A DNA stretch of 64,000 nt from Prevotellaceae bacterium. GTDB lineage: Bacteria > Bacteroidota > Bacteroidia > Bacteroidales > Bacteroidaceae. Below, piece by piece: positions 48,382-58,331 of the stretch. The position numbers and the translations under genes are program-made. Position 1 is the first letter of the stretch. Every line of letters starts with the position of its first letter. Location: positions 22,325-86,324 of the forward strand of contig JAQXXT010000079.1 in NCBI GenBank assembly GCA_029226205.1, in the 5' to 3' direction. Under the pieces are notes generated by a model. That model saw only the letters and a list, made by a program, of their open reading frames with translations. It had not been told where the DNA came from and ran no database searches.

Positions 48382-50130
48382 TTATTCAAGTCCCAGGCTC
48401 TTCTTGATGGCATCGATCTTAGCGGCGCCTTTCTTATCGAGAGCGGCATACTGACTCTTGTCGGTCATGGTGCCCTTTACCTCGATGTAGAACTTGATCT
48501 TCGGCTCTGTACCGGAGGGACGGACGCTGACCTTCGTGTCATCATCGCAGAACCACTGCAGCACGTTGCTCGTCTCCGGCATGTTCAGCTTCGTCTTTGT
48601 GCCGTCGATGGATGTAGCCTCGAGCGTCTTATAATCCTTCCAAAGCACGACCTTGCTGCCACCGAGTTCCTTCGGCGGGTTCTGACGGAAGTTCGTCATC
48701 ATCTGCTGGATCTCGTCGGCACCCGTCTTACCCGGACGCTCAACATTAACGGTAAACTCCTTGGAGAAGCCATACTCGATATAGATATCCATCAGAATGT
48801 CATAGAGAGTCTTGCCGTGATCCTTGGCGTAAGCACAGATCTCAGCGAGCAGTGAGCAGGCGCTGACAGCATCCTTATCACGTACGAAGTCCTCAGCCAG
48901 GAAGCCGTAGCTTTCCTCACCGCCACCGATATACTGCTGCTTGCCTTCGGAGAGACGGATCTCACGAGCGATCCACTTGAAGCCCGTGTAGACATCACGC
49001 ATCTCGATGTGGTTCTTCTCAGCGATCTTGCGGATCACCTCAGTGGTGACGATGGTCTTGACGATGAAGTCCGTCGGTTTCATCTTACCGACAGCCTGAC
49101 GGTTCGTGATAATGTACCACAGGAAGATCAGACAAGTCTGGTTACCATTGATGAGAACCCACTCCCCCTTATCATTCTTGCAAGCCATGCCGACACGGTC
49201 AGCATCAGGATCGGAAGCCATGAGAATATCTGCATCGATAGCCTTGGCATCACGGAGGCCGAGCGTAAGAGCCTCAGCAAACTCCGGATTCGGACGGTCC
49301 ACAGTCGGGAAGTTACCATCCTTGACCATCTGTTCCTTGACACAGTGAACATTGTCGAAGCCCCAGTATTTCAGAGAGCGAGGAATCATCGTCATACCCG
49401 TACCATGGAGCGGCGTATAGACGATCTTCAGGTCATGCTGGCGCTTGATGACGTCGGGATCGATGCAGATCGTCTTGATCTTCTCGAGGTACGGCTTGTC
49501 GACATCCTCGCCGATCATCTGAATCAGCGCGTCGTTGCCTTTGAACTTGACATCCTCAACCTTGACCTTGTTGACTTCGTCAATGATGCCCTTGTCGTGG
49601 GGAGCGAGCACCTGTGCGCCGTCTTCCCAGTAAGCCTTGTAACCGTTATATTCACGCGGGTTGTGAGAGGCGGTGATGTTTACGCCGGCCTGAGCCTTGA
49701 AATAGCGGATGGCGAAAGAGCACTCCGGTGTCGGGCGCATCTCAGAGAAGAGATAAACCTTGATGCCGTTGGCGGAGAAGATGTCAGCGACCGTCTTTGC
49801 GAAGAGATCGGAGTTGTTACGGCAGTCGTAGCAAACGACGACGGAGATCTGCTCACGATCCTTGAAGTTGAGCTTCAGATAGTTGGCGAAGCCCTGGGTA
49901 GCCATACCTACGGTATAGATATTCATGCGGTTGCTGCCGGCACCCATGATGCCACGGAGACCGCCGGTACCAAACTCGAGGTCCTTGTAGAAGGAATCGA
50001 TGAGGTTGCTCTTGTCGTCAGCGTCGAGCATAGCCTGTACGTCCTTACGGGTCTTCTCGTCGAAGGACGGAGAGAGCCACTGTTTTGCTTTCGCCTCACA
50101 CTGGGCGATGAGTTCTGCATTGTTAGCCAT
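48382..50130 (-). CDS. Phosphoglucomutase/phosphomannomutase (PgcA-type)
   Basis: 582 residues. The phosphoserine loop is TASHNPREYNGYKAYW, the metal loop is DPDADRVGM, the sugar-binding loop is GGEESYG and the phosphate-binding loop is RPSGTEPKIKFY: the four regions of the alpha-D-phosphohexomutase superfamily. It interconverts glucose-1- and glucose-6-phosphate, feeding glycogen, cell-wall and capsule precursors. Whether it prefers glucose or mannose cannot be told. It has no downstream partner; a strong terminator follows. Confidence 0.93.
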   Translation of the reverse strand: MANNAELIAQCEAKAKQWLSPSFDEKTRKDVQAMLDADDKSNLIDSFYKDLEFGTGGLRGIMGAGSNRMNIYTVGMATQGFANYLKLNFKDREQISVVVCYDCRNNSDLFAKTVADIFSANGIKVYLFSEMRPTPECSFAIRYFKAQAGVNITASHNPREYNGYKAYWEDGAQVLAPHDKGIIDEVNKVKVEDVKFKGNDALIQMIGEDVDKPYLEKIKTICIDPDVIKRQHDLKIVYTPLHGTGMTMIPRSLKYWGFDNVHCVKEQMVKDGNFPTVDRPNPEFAEALTLGLRDAKAIDADILMASDPDADRVGMACKNDKGEWVLINGNQTCLIFLWYIITNRQAVGKMKPTDFIVKTIVTTEVIRKIAEKNHIEMRDVYTGFKWIAREIRLSEGKQQYIGGGEESYGFLAEDFVRDKDAVSACSLLAEICAYAKDHGKTLYDILMDIYIEYGFSKEFTVNVERPGKTGADEIQQMMTNFRQNPPKELGGSKVVLWKDYKTLEATSIDGTKTKLNMPETSNVLQWFCDDDTKVSVRPSGTEPKIKFYIEVKGTMTDKSQYAALDKKGAAKIDAIKKSLGLE

Positions 50131-50271
50131 AATGAATTAGATGTTTATTACTGATTTCTTATTTTACTCGCAAAGATAAGGATTTTTTTTGGTAATCATG
50201 CGCTTTGATGGATATTTTTTTGTATTTTTGTCGCTTGAAAAGATTTTAAAAGCAGAAAAGTAAAAATAGAT

Positions 50272-50571
50272 ATGTATTTCGACGGCATGATCATAGCCCT
50301 GTCCACCTTTTTTATAATAGGGCTCTTCCACCCCATCGTCATCAAGACGGAATATTATTTTGGCACGCGTCCGTGGTGGATCTTCCTCCTTACGGGGTTG
50401 GCAGCCATCATCGGCAGTCTGTGCATCAGCAACACGCTGCTCTCGGCCATCGTAGGCGTCATCGGTGCCTCCCTGCTGTGGAGTATCGGCGAACTCTTCC
50501 AACAGAAGAAGCGTGTGGAGCGTGGCTGGTTCCCCAAGCGGCCTTCACGGGATAAGGAGGCAGAAGTATGA
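50272..50571 (+). CDS. DUF4491-family membrane protein
   Basis: 99 residues with three membrane helices: MIIALSTFFIIGLFHPIVIKTEYYFG, WWIFLLTGLAAIIGSL, and LLSAIVGVIGASLLWSIGELFQQKKRV. The conserved WSIGELFQQKKRVERGWFPKRP tail is the DUF4491 signature. Function unknown. The last four bases overlap the rlmH start (ATGA), so the two are translationally coupled. TATTTTTG at 50222-50229 is a possible -7 box. Confidence 0.9.
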   Translation: MYFDGMIIALSTFFIIGLFHPIVIKTEYYFGTRPWWIFLLTGLAAIIGSLCISNTLLSAIVGVIGASLLWSIGELFQQKKRVERGWFPKRPSRDKEAEV

Positions 50572-51038
50572 AGACAGTGCTGATTCTTGTGGGAAAGACG
50601 GTCAACAAACATTTCGTGGCCGGTATCAACGACTATGTGGAGCGTATCGGGCATTATATGCCTTTCAGTATCACCGTCATCCCGGAACTGAAGAATACAA
50701 AGTCGCTCACGGAAGCACAGCAGAAGGAGGCGGAGGGACAGCAGATTCTGAAGCAGATCCAGCCGTCGGATACCGTCGTGCTCCTCGATGAGCATGGCAC
50801 GGAATACCGTTCGGTGGAATATGCCCGTTGGCTGCAGAAGAAAGCGAACACGTCACGGCGCCTTGTCTTCGTCATCGGTGGCCCTTACGGTTTCTCGGAG
50901 GAAGTGTATAGTCGTGCGAACGACAAGATCAGTCTCTCTCGCATGACTTTCTCTCATCAGATGGTCCGCCTGATCTTCGTGGAGCAGCTCTACCGCGCCT
51001 GTACGATCATTAAAGGTGAGCCTTACCACCACGAATAA
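50568..51038 (+). CDS. rlmH: RlmH, 23S rRNA pseudouridine-1915 N3-methyltransferase
   Basis: 156 residues of SPOUT fold. VLLDEHGTEYRSVEYARWLQ and the knotted SAM site FVIGGPYGFSEEVYSRANDKISLSRMTFSHQMVRLIFVEQLYRA are diagnostic, and the HHE end is typical. It methylates pseudouridine 1915 in 23S rRNA of assembled ribosomes. It overlaps the DUF4491 gene and precedes uvrA by 32 bases. Confidence 0.96.
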   Translation: MKTVLILVGKTVNKHFVAGINDYVERIGHYMPFSITVIPELKNTKSLTEAQQKEAEGQQILKQIQPSDTVVLLDEHGTEYRSVEYARWLQKKANTSRRLVFVIGGPYGFSEEVYSRANDKISLSRMTFSHQMVRLIFVEQLYRACTIIKGEPYHHE

Positions 51039-51070
51039 ATACAACAAGCCAAACGAAAGGAAATAAAGCT

Positions 51071-53902
51071 ATGGAATATATAGAAGTTAAAGGGGCACGG
51101 GTGAACAACCTGAAGAATATCTCGGTGAAGATTCCACGGGATCAGTTCATCGTTGTCACCGGTGTCTCGGGATCGGGAAAGAGTTCACTGGCTTTCGACA
51201 CGTTGTATGCTGAAGGACAGCGCCGATATGTCGAGTCGCTGTCGGCTTATGCACGTCAGTTCCTCGGCCGAATGAGTAAGCCCGAATGTGACTTTATCAA
51301 AGGACTTCCGCCGGCTATCGCCATCGAACAGAAAGTCGTGGCCCGCAACCCGCGGTCTACCGTTGGCACATCAACGGAGATCTACGAATATCTCCGTCTC
51401 CTCTATGCCCGTATCGGCAAGACGTTCAGTCCCATCAGCGGTGAAGAAGTGAAGCGCCACAGTCCCGAGGATGTTATCAAGTGTGTGAGCCAGTTTGGTG
51501 AGGGTACGAAATTCGTTGTCCTCTCCCCTCTTCATATCATTGAGGGTCGTACACTCGGCAAGCAGCTGGAGATGTATATGCAGGAAGGCTATGCCCGTAT
51601 TTATGCCGGTGGTGACTTCATCCGTATTGACGACTATCTCGAGGCCCATCCCGATGCAGATGGAGATGCCTCTGACATCTGGCTTGTCATTGACCGTATG
51701 AGCGTATCGTCGGAGAAGAGCGAGATCTCCCGTCTTACCGATTCCTGTGAGACGGCTTTCTATGAAGGAGACGGCGCTCTGCGTGTGATGGTTCTACCTT
51801 CGCGTCAGGTCTTTGACTTCTCCACGCGTTTCGAAGCCGACGGCATAACTTTCGAAGAGCCAAACGATAATATGTTCTCGTTCAACTCTCCCCTTGGCGC
51901 CTGTCCTACCTGTGAGGGCTTCGGCAGCATCATCGGTATCGATGAGAAACTCGTTATTCCCAACAGCACCCTCTCTGTCTATGACGGTTGCGTACAGTGC
52001 TGGCATGGTGAGAAGATGAGCCAGTGGCAGACGGAGTTTGTCCGTCGGGCGCAAAAGGATAACTTCCCGATCTTTAAGCCTTATTTTCAGTTGTCTAAAG
52101 AAGAGAAAGATGAGCTGTGGCACGGCCTGCCCTCGGAGCGTAACAAGGAACTCCATGAGCGTGTGTGTATCGACACGTTCTTTCAGATGGTGAAAGAGAA
52201 TCAGTATAAGATACAATATCGTGTCATGCTCAGCCGTTATCGTGGAAAGACGGTTTGTCCCGACTGTCACGGAACAAGACTGAAGAAAGAGGCCAACTAC
52301 GTGAAGGTCGGCGGACGTAGTATCACCGAACTTGTAGAGATGCCGATCCGTGATCTTGAACAGTGGTTCCTCCATCTCGAGCTCGACGCCCATGACGCAG
52401 AAGTTGCCAAGCGCCTTCTAACGGAGATCCGCAACCGTCTTCACTTCCTCGTGGAAGTCGGCGTGGGCTATCTGACGCTGAACCGTCGCAGTAACACGCT
52501 GTCGGGTGGTGAGAGCCAGCGTATCAACTTGACGACATCGCTAGGATCAAGTCTCGTCGGTAGCCTTTATATTCTCGACGAGCCGAGTATCGGTCTGCAC
52601 AGCCGTGACACCGACCGTCTGATCCATGTGCTGCGGGAGTTGCAGGCCCTCGGCAATACGGTACTTGTCGTCGAACATGATGAGGAGATCATGCGGGCTG
52701 CCGATTATATCCTCGATATCGGTCCTGATGCCGGCCGTCTCGGTGGCGAAGTCGTATTTCAGGGATCGTTGAAAGTTCCCGAAGGCCGTACGGCGAAGGA
52801 CTATTATGAGGAACTGCGAAAGAAGAATCCACGGAGCTATACACTCCGTTACCTCACAGGGGAAGAGCAGATCGCTGTCCCCGCCTCCCGTCGCCAGTGG
52901 AACGAGCGTATCATCCTCAAAGGTTGCAGGATGAATAACCTCCGGGGTATTGACGCTACCTTCCCGCTTCATGTCCTCACTGTCGTCACGGGTGTCTCCG
53001 GCTCCGGAAAGAGTTCCCTCGTTAAAGGCATTCTCTATCCTGCCCTGAAACGCCACCTTGATGAGGTCTGTGATGCTCCCGGTGAGTATCTTGGATTGGA
53101 AGGCGACTGGCAGAGCATACATCATGTGGAGTTTGTCGATCAGAATCCTATCGGCAAATCCACACGCTCCAATCCTGCCACCTATGTCAAGGCTTACGAT
53201 GCTATTCGTCAGCTCTTTGCCGATCAGCCGTTGGCAAAACAGATGGGTTTCACGGCCCAGTATTTCAGTTTCAACGCTGAAGGCGGCCGTTGTGAGGAGT
53301 GTAAAGGTGCCGGTGTTATCACTGTGGAGATGCAGTTCATGGCTGATCTCGTCCTTGAATGTGATGCCTGTCACGGCCAGCGCTTTAAGAAAGACATCCT
53401 TGAGGTGCGTTTCCACGACAAGAATATCAACGACGTGTTGAATATGACGGTCTCCGAGGCTATCGCCTTCTTTGATGAGTATGGTGAGAAGACTATCGTC
53501 AAACGTTTGCAGCCTCTGGAGGATGTCGGACTGGGCTATATCAAGTTAGGACAGAACTCCTCGACACTCTCCGGCGGTGAGAACCAGCGTGTGAAACTCG
53601 CATATTTCATCGGTCAGGAACAGGCACAGCCTACCCTTTTCATCTTCGATGAGCCTACGACGGGTCTCCACTTCCATGATATCCAGCGGTTGCTGAAAGC
53701 CTTTGACGCACTGATCGACCGCGGCCATAGCATCATTGTTATTGAGCATAATCTCGATGTCATCAAATGCGCCGACTATGTTCTTGACCTTGGTCCCGAT
53801 GGTGGCGACCGTGGCGGTGAACTTGTTGTCAGTGGCACTCCTGAAGAGGTGGCTGCCTGTGAGAAGAGTATCACGGGGAAATTTTTAAAGGATAAGTTAT
53901 AA
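51071..53902 (+). CDS. uvrA: UvrA, nucleotide-excision-repair ATPase
   Basis: 943 residues, standard length. Two ABC ATPase domains with GVSGSGKSSLAFDTLYAEGQR and GVSGSGKSSLVKGIL P-loops, LSGGE signatures in both, and zinc-binding pairs CPTCEGFG..CVQC, CPDCHGTRL and CEECKGAG..CDACHGQRF. It recognises damaged DNA in the UvrABC system. It follows rlmH and precedes the CBM20-HAD gene by 3 bases. Confidence 0.97.
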   Translation: MEYIEVKGARVNNLKNISVKIPRDQFIVVTGVSGSGKSSLAFDTLYAEGQRRYVESLSAYARQFLGRMSKPECDFIKGLPPAIAIEQKVVARNPRSTVGTSTEIYEYLRLLYARIGKTFSPISGEEVKRHSPEDVIKCVSQFGEGTKFVVLSPLHIIEGRTLGKQLEMYMQEGYARIYAGGDFIRIDDYLEAHPDADGDASDIWLVIDRMSVSSEKSEISRLTDSCETAFYEGDGALRVMVLPSRQVFDFSTRFEADGITFEEPNDNMFSFNSPLGACPTCEGFGSIIGIDEKLVIPNSTLSVYDGCVQCWHGEKMSQWQTEFVRRAQKDNFPIFKPYFQLSKEEKDELWHGLPSERNKELHERVCIDTFFQMVKENQYKIQYRVMLSRYRGKTVCPDCHGTRLKKEANYVKVGGRSITELVEMPIRDLEQWFLHLELDAHDAEVAKRLLTEIRNRLHFLVEVGVGYLTLNRRSNTLSGGESQRINLTTSLGSSLVGSLYILDEPSIGLHSRDTDRLIHVLRELQALGNTVLVVEHDEEIMRAADYILDIGPDAGRLGGEVVFQGSLKVPEGRTAKDYYEELRKKNPRSYTLRYLTGEEQIAVPASRRQWNERIILKGCRMNNLRGIDATFPLHVLTVVTGVSGSGKSSLVKGILYPALKRHLDEVCDAPGEYLGLEGDWQSIHHVEFVDQNPIGKSTRSNPATYVKAYDAIRQLFADQPLAKQMGFTAQYFSFNAEGGRCEECKGAGVITVEMQFMADLVLECDACHGQRFKKDILEVRFHDKNINDVLNMTVSEAIAFFDEYGEKTIVKRLQPLEDVGLGYIKLGQNSSTLSGGENQRVKLAYFIGQEQAQPTLFIFDEPTTGLHFHDIQRLLKAFDALIDRGHSIIVIEHNLDVIKCADYVLDLGPDGGDRGGELVVSGTPEEVAACEKSITGKFLKDKL

Positions 53903-53905
53903 ATC

Positions 53906-55411
53906 ATGAAATTGAAATTCTCATTGGAATATAAGACGGCATGGGGACAGAGTCTGCATGTCATGGTCACCTATTTCAGTCGTGACGGTCATCGCCGTCG
54001 TACGGAACTGGCCATGGACACGCGTGACGGCAATCTGTGGACGCTGGAGACGGCAGCCATGGAGAGCTATCGCCATCCAGCCGCTTATATCACCTATTAT
54101 TATATAGTCGTAGATGGCAGTGGAAAGATGTTGAGACGAGAATGGCTCGGTGATCCTCGCCTCTATCCTTTCGATATTCATCAGGACTTTCTCTTCCCTG
54201 ACTACTGGCGCGACGCCCCACTCGATGTCCGTTTCCGCCAGCCTACAGGACCGGCTCTCGATGAGAAAGAACAAGAACAGCATGAGCAGCAGGTCATCAA
54301 CAACTACCTTCACAAGGCAGAACTGCAAGCCCGTAAGTTGTCCTGCGTGCTCTATAATCAGACCATCCTCTTCACCGTCAAAGCCCCCGACCTCCATGAA
54401 GGTGAGGAAGTAGCCATTATTGGTAATCATCCCACGCTCGGCTCTTGGCTTCCTGAGCGCTATCTGAGTATGAAACATGTTGATGATGATTTGTGGATGC
54501 TGAGTGTCAATGTCACGGGTGTCGACTATCCCCTGGAATATAAATATGTGGTCATTGACCGTGAGACCCGTCTGCTGAAACTCTGGGAGGAAGGAGCAAA
54601 CCGCAGAGTCCATGTGCCGCGTGTCTATCCCGAGAATGTCATTATTGAGGATGGAGACTGCCTGCGTGTCAAAGATCCCGCGAAGATCGGTGTATTCACC
54701 CTGGAGACGACGGCCCCGGAATATCTGTTGTGGCATCTTCCTTTCGGCACACGTATCAAAGGCTTTGAATGGCGGAGAGATTACGAAACTTATGTCTTTG
54801 ACCTCGACGGTACGCTCATCAGTAGTCTTGAGGATCTCTGTGGCTCATGCAACTATGCGTTGAAGACATTCGGCTTGCCGCAGCATAGTCTCGAAGAGGT
54901 ACGTATGATGGTCGGCAACGGTGTGAAGAAACTCATGGAGCGCGCTACTCCCGATGGTCTCGATAATCCTAAGTTTGACGAGGTCTACGCGACATTCCGC
55001 AAACATTATATGTCGCATAACCGCGACCATACGGCGCCCTATCCCGGTATTATGGATATGCTCCGTCGTCTGCGTGCCGCCGGAAAACACGTCGCTGTAG
55101 TGAGCAATAAATTCTACGCTGCCACGCAGGCCCTGTGCAAGGATTTCTTTGGGCCGTTGGTGGAAGTGGCTATCGGCGAGCGGGAGAATATCCGAAAGAA
55201 ACCGGCACCGGACACTGTCGTCGAGGCCTTGCGGCAGCTCGGCGTGGGCCGTGACCGTGCGGTATATATCGGTGACAGCGATGTCGACATCATGACTGCC
55301 CGCAACAGTGGCATGCCATGTATCAGTGTTCTTTGGGGCTTCCGTGACCGTGCCTTCCTCGTTCGTCATGGTGCCCGTACTTTTGTCAGCAAACCAGAAG
55401 AAATTTTTTAA
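53906..55411 (+). CDS. CBM20-CBM20-HAD fusion: starch-binding-type domains joined to a phosphatase
   Basis: 501 residues. The N-terminal 270 residues look like the N terminus of Bacteroidota 4-alpha-glucanotransferase: MKLKFSLEYKTAWGQSLHVM, then two CBM20-like starch-binding domains (IIGNHPTLGSWLPERYLSM is the second's signature). The GH77 barrel is missing. From residue about 292 a complete HAD phosphatase of the phosphoglycolate phosphatase type begins: VFDLDGTLISS, VVSNK, IRKKPAPDTV, YIGDSDVDIMTA. The fusion is in frame and intact, with all HAD motifs. The layout recalls laforin (CBM20 plus phosphatase, glycogen-directed), but there is no homology in the phosphatase part. It follows uvrA closely. 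Confidence 0.85.
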   Translation: MKLKFSLEYKTAWGQSLHVMVTYFSRDGHRRRTELAMDTRDGNLWTLETAAMESYRHPAAYITYYYIVVDGSGKMLRREWLGDPRLYPFDIHQDFLFPDYWRDAPLDVRFRQPTGPALDEKEQEQHEQQVINNYLHKAELQARKLSCVLYNQTILFTVKAPDLHEGEEVAIIGNHPTLGSWLPERYLSMKHVDDDLWMLSVNVTGVDYPLEYKYVVIDRETRLLKLWEEGANRRVHVPRVYPENVIIEDGDCLRVKDPAKIGVFTLETTAPEYLLWHLPFGTRIKGFEWRRDYETYVFDLDGTLISSLEDLCGSCNYALKTFGLPQHSLEEVRMMVGNGVKKLMERATPDGLDNPKFDEVYATFRKHYMSHNRDHTAPYPGIMDMLRRLRAAGKHVAVVSNKFYAATQALCKDFFGPLVEVAIGERENIRKKPAPDTVVEALRQLGVGRDRAVYIGDSDVDIMTARNSGMPCISVLWGFRDRAFLVRHGARTFVSKPEEIF

Positions 55412-55412
55412 A

Positions 55413-56843
55413 ATGAAAATAAACGTTCTGCTCTTCACTTTTCTCCTCGTTCTCTGCTCCTGTGCAGAGGATGACTCGTTCTCGATATCTACGGGCGACC
55501 GTCTGACGTTCTCCACGGATACCGTCAGCATGGATACCGTCTTTTCTACGGTCCCTACACGTACGCAGACCTTCTGGGTCTACAACCATACGGGTGACAA
55601 CCTCCGTTGTTCGTCTGTACGTCAGGAACAAGGCAGTACGACGGGCTTCCGCGTGAATGTCGATGGTACTTATCTCTCCTCGTCATCCAACTATCAGACG
55701 CAGAATGTCGAGATCCGTAAGGGTGACAGTCTCCGCGTGTATGTAGAACTGACGTCGAAGACGATGAATGCCACTGATCCCAAGAAGATTGAGGACAACC
55801 TCGTCTTCACCCTTGAGAACGGTACGCAACAGAAAGTGAATCTCAACGCCTTCTGTTGGGATGCCGAGCTCCATCGCAACTGGGTCATCAGTAAAAACAC
55901 AACGATAACGGCCGATAAGCCCGTCGTTATCTATGGTGGCCTGAAGGTTGACTCCGCAGCGACTCTTACGCTGGCTGCCGGCGCTCATCTCTATTTCCAT
56001 GGTGACGCTGCCATGACCGTCTACGGCCGGGTGAAGAGTGAGGGAACGGCAGAGAAGAATGTCGTATTGCGCGGTGACCGCCTGGATAATATGTTCGACT
56101 ATCTCCCCTATGACCTCACGGCAGGACAATGGGAAGGTCTGCACCTCATGCCGTCATCCTATGGCAACAGTTTATCCTATACAGACCTTCACAGCCCTTA
56201 TGATGGTATTGTTTGCGACTCGTCATCAGTAGAACAAACGAAGCTCGCCGTCGATCATAGTACGATCCATAACTGTCAGGGCAGTGGCATCAAGGCTGTT
56301 TCCGCGAAGATCACCGTAGAAAATACGGAGATCTCCAATGTCCTTGATCACTGTGTCGATATCACTGGCGGTTCTCTGACGATGAATCAGTGTACGCTGG
56401 CCCAGTTCTATCCCTTCAGTCTCCGTGGTACGGCCCTTCAGCTGACCGCTATCCGCCAGCCGTTGACCTCCATGGTACGCAACTCCATCGTCACGGGATA
56501 TGCCGATGATGAGATCAGCATTGCCTATGAGGACACGACGGTGGCAAAGGTTGACTTCCGTTTCGACCACTGCCTTCTGCGCACGCCGCGCTTCACGACA
56601 GCCGACAGCCTCCGCATGACGAACATCATCTATGAGGACGTGAAGGATACGACGATCTATGGGGAGAAGAATTTCATACTTTTCGATACCGATAAGCTCA
56701 GATACAATTTCGCGTTGAAAGCCACGAGTGCCGCCATCGGAAAGGCTGATCCCGCTACTGCTCTTCCCTATGACCGTAATGGCCTGAAGCGTGACGACGA
56801 ACCGGATATGGGCTGTTATGAGTTCAATGTTACCAACAAATGA
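55413..56843 (+). CDS. Right-handed beta-helix lipoprotein
   Basis: About 476 residues from MKINVLLFTFLLVLCSCAEDD, with a lipobox (LCSC). After an N-terminal beta-sandwich-like region comes a repeated right-handed parallel beta-helix (ITVENTEISNVLDHCVDITGGSLTMNQCTLAQF). Proteins of this fold bind or degrade polysaccharides; no catalytic residues are obvious. The start lies 1 base after the previous stop codon, so the two are probably co-transcribed. The longer frame from 55308 overlaps the HAD gene and is rejected. Confidence 0.85.
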   Translation: MKINVLLFTFLLVLCSCAEDDSFSISTGDRLTFSTDTVSMDTVFSTVPTRTQTFWVYNHTGDNLRCSSVRQEQGSTTGFRVNVDGTYLSSSSNYQTQNVEIRKGDSLRVYVELTSKTMNATDPKKIEDNLVFTLENGTQQKVNLNAFCWDAELHRNWVISKNTTITADKPVVIYGGLKVDSAATLTLAAGAHLYFHGDAAMTVYGRVKSEGTAEKNVVLRGDRLDNMFDYLPYDLTAGQWEGLHLMPSSYGNSLSYTDLHSPYDGIVCDSSSVEQTKLAVDHSTIHNCQGSGIKAVSAKITVENTEISNVLDHCVDITGGSLTMNQCTLAQFYPFSLRGTALQLTAIRQPLTSMVRNSIVTGYADDEISIAYEDTTVAKVDFRFDHCLLRTPRFTTADSLRMTNIIYEDVKDTTIYGEKNFILFDTDKLRYNFALKATSAAIGKADPATALPYDRNGLKRDDEPDMGCYEFNVTNK

Positions 56844-56981
56844 CGGCATCGTTTTCCTGTTTACTGGTTTTAAGTAACATTTGTTACCTATAAAGGGCAA
56901 AGAAGGTTGATTCCGTTGGTTGGTATTATTTTTGTTCTATGGTAGTTGAACGAAAATAAGAACCATTAAAAAGATAAGATT

Positions 56982-57704
56982 ATGAGCAACGAATTGACAA
57001 AGAACATGACCGTCGGCTCCATGGTAGCTGAGGATTTCAACCGCGCACAGCTCTTCGAGCGCTTAGGCATCGACTATTGCTGCCACGGCTCGGATACACT
57101 CGATGAGGCTTGCAAGAAGGTCAACCTCAATCCTGACGATGTGCTGGCAAAGTTGGATGACAAGAAAGAAGTTGCTGGTGGCGCCCCTGACTTCGCCAGC
57201 TGGCCGCTTGACTTGCTGGTCGACTATGTGCTGAAAAAGCATCATCGTAACTTCCATCTTCATCATGATGATCTCCTGCAACTTGTCAATAAGGTAGCCA
57301 GCGTGCATGGTGGCCGCCATCCCGAGCTGTTGGAGATCAGAGATCAGGTAGCTGCTTCTTTCGAAGAGCTCGATGATCATTTCGCCAAAGAGGAGAATGT
57401 TCTGTTCCCGCAGTTCTATGAGATCTACAAAGCTCACGAAGAGAATCGTCCGGCAGCTCCCTTCCATTGCGGTTCTGTCGCCTACCCGATCCGACAGATG
57501 ATGCTCGAGCATGACACGACGGGAGACGCATGGCAGCAAATCACGGAGCTGTCTCATAACTTCGTGACACCCGATGATGGCTGTGCTTCCTACAGACTGA
57601 TGAACCAGCAGCTGAAGCAGTTCTTCCTCGATCTCAAAGAGCATATCTCGCTGGAAAACAACCTCATCTTCCCGGGCTTTATCAATATGGAGCAGCAAGG
57701 ATAG
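56982..57704 (+). CDS. Iron-sulfur cluster repair di-iron protein (RIC/ScdA/YtfE)
   Basis: 240 residues. The N-terminal DUF542 part has FNRAQLFERLGIDYCCHGSDTLDEAC, with the Cys pair, and the C-terminal hemerythrin-like four-helix part has HHRNFHLHHDDLL, VHGGRHPEL, HFAKEENVLFP, MLEHDTTGD and HISLENNLIFP, which supply the di-iron ligands. It restores Fe-S clusters after nitric-oxide or oxidative damage. TATTTTTG lies at 56926-56933. Confidence 0.94.
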   Translation: MSNELTKNMTVGSMVAEDFNRAQLFERLGIDYCCHGSDTLDEACKKVNLNPDDVLAKLDDKKEVAGGAPDFASWPLDLLVDYVLKKHHRNFHLHHDDLLQLVNKVASVHGGRHPELLEIRDQVAASFEELDDHFAKEENVLFPQFYEIYKAHEENRPAAPFHCGSVAYPIRQMMLEHDTTGDAWQQITELSHNFVTPDDGCASYRLMNQQLKQFFLDLKEHISLENNLIFPGFINMEQQG

Positions 57705-57728
57705 TATATCGATTTCGAATCATCATTA

Positions 57729-57756
57729 CGGGGGACTTAAAAAGTCTCCCGTTTTT
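57729..57756 (+). terminator. Intrinsic terminator after the di-iron repair gene
   Basis: CGGGGGACTT-AAAA-AGTCTCCCG followed by TTTTT. Confidence 0.85.
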
Positions 57757-57806
57757 CGTCTATATCAAATATATTTCTTATTTTTGCACGATCAAAACAA
57801 TAAGGA

Positions 57807-58331
57807 ATGAAAGATTTCGCAGCAATAGACTTTGAGACGGCCAACGGAGAGCGGACGAGCGTCTGCTCCGTTGGTATCGTGATCTATCGTGACGGTAAGA
57901 AAGTGGATGACTTCTATTCACTCATTAAGCCCGAGCCGGAATACTATACCTATTGGTGTACCCGTGTGCATGGCTTGACGAGAGAAGATACGGAGAACGC
58001 GCCGATTTTCACCGAGGTATGGAAACAGATAGCGCCCAAGCTCCGTCTATCTCCTGAAGACCAGGAGAGATTAGGCTCTGAGTTCCTTCCCCTTGTCGCC
58101 CATAACAAAGCGTTTGATGAGAATTGCCTGAAAGCCGTCTTCCGCATGTATGGAATGGATTATCCCGATTATCCATTCTACTGTACGCTGGTCCGTTCCC
58201 GTCAAGTATGGCCGGGCGGTCATCATAACCTAGACATCATTGCCGAGCGCTGCGGTTTTGATCTCAGAAATCATCACAATGCCCTTGCCGACGCTGAGGC
58301 GTGTGCGGCAATAGCGTTACAAATATTATAG
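57807..58331 (+). CDS. DnaQ-type 3'-5' exonuclease
   Basis: 174 residues. The DEDDh motifs are: DFAAIDFETANG (ExoI, Asp and Glu), HGLTREDTENAPIF, VAHNKAFDENCL (ExoII) and HHNALADAEACAAIAL (ExoIII with His and Asp). It resembles the stand-alone PolC-epsilon-like exonucleases and could serve DNA or RNA proofreading or end trimming. TATTTTTG at 57779-57786 gives a 20-base gap to the ATG. Confidence 0.92.
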   Translation: MKDFAAIDFETANGERTSVCSVGIVIYRDGKKVDDFYSLIKPEPEYYTYWCTRVHGLTREDTENAPIFTEVWKQIAPKLRLSPEDQERLGSEFLPLVAHNKAFDENCLKAVFRMYGMDYPDYPFYCTLVRSRQVWPGGHHNLDIIAERCGFDLRNHHNALADAEACAAIALQIL

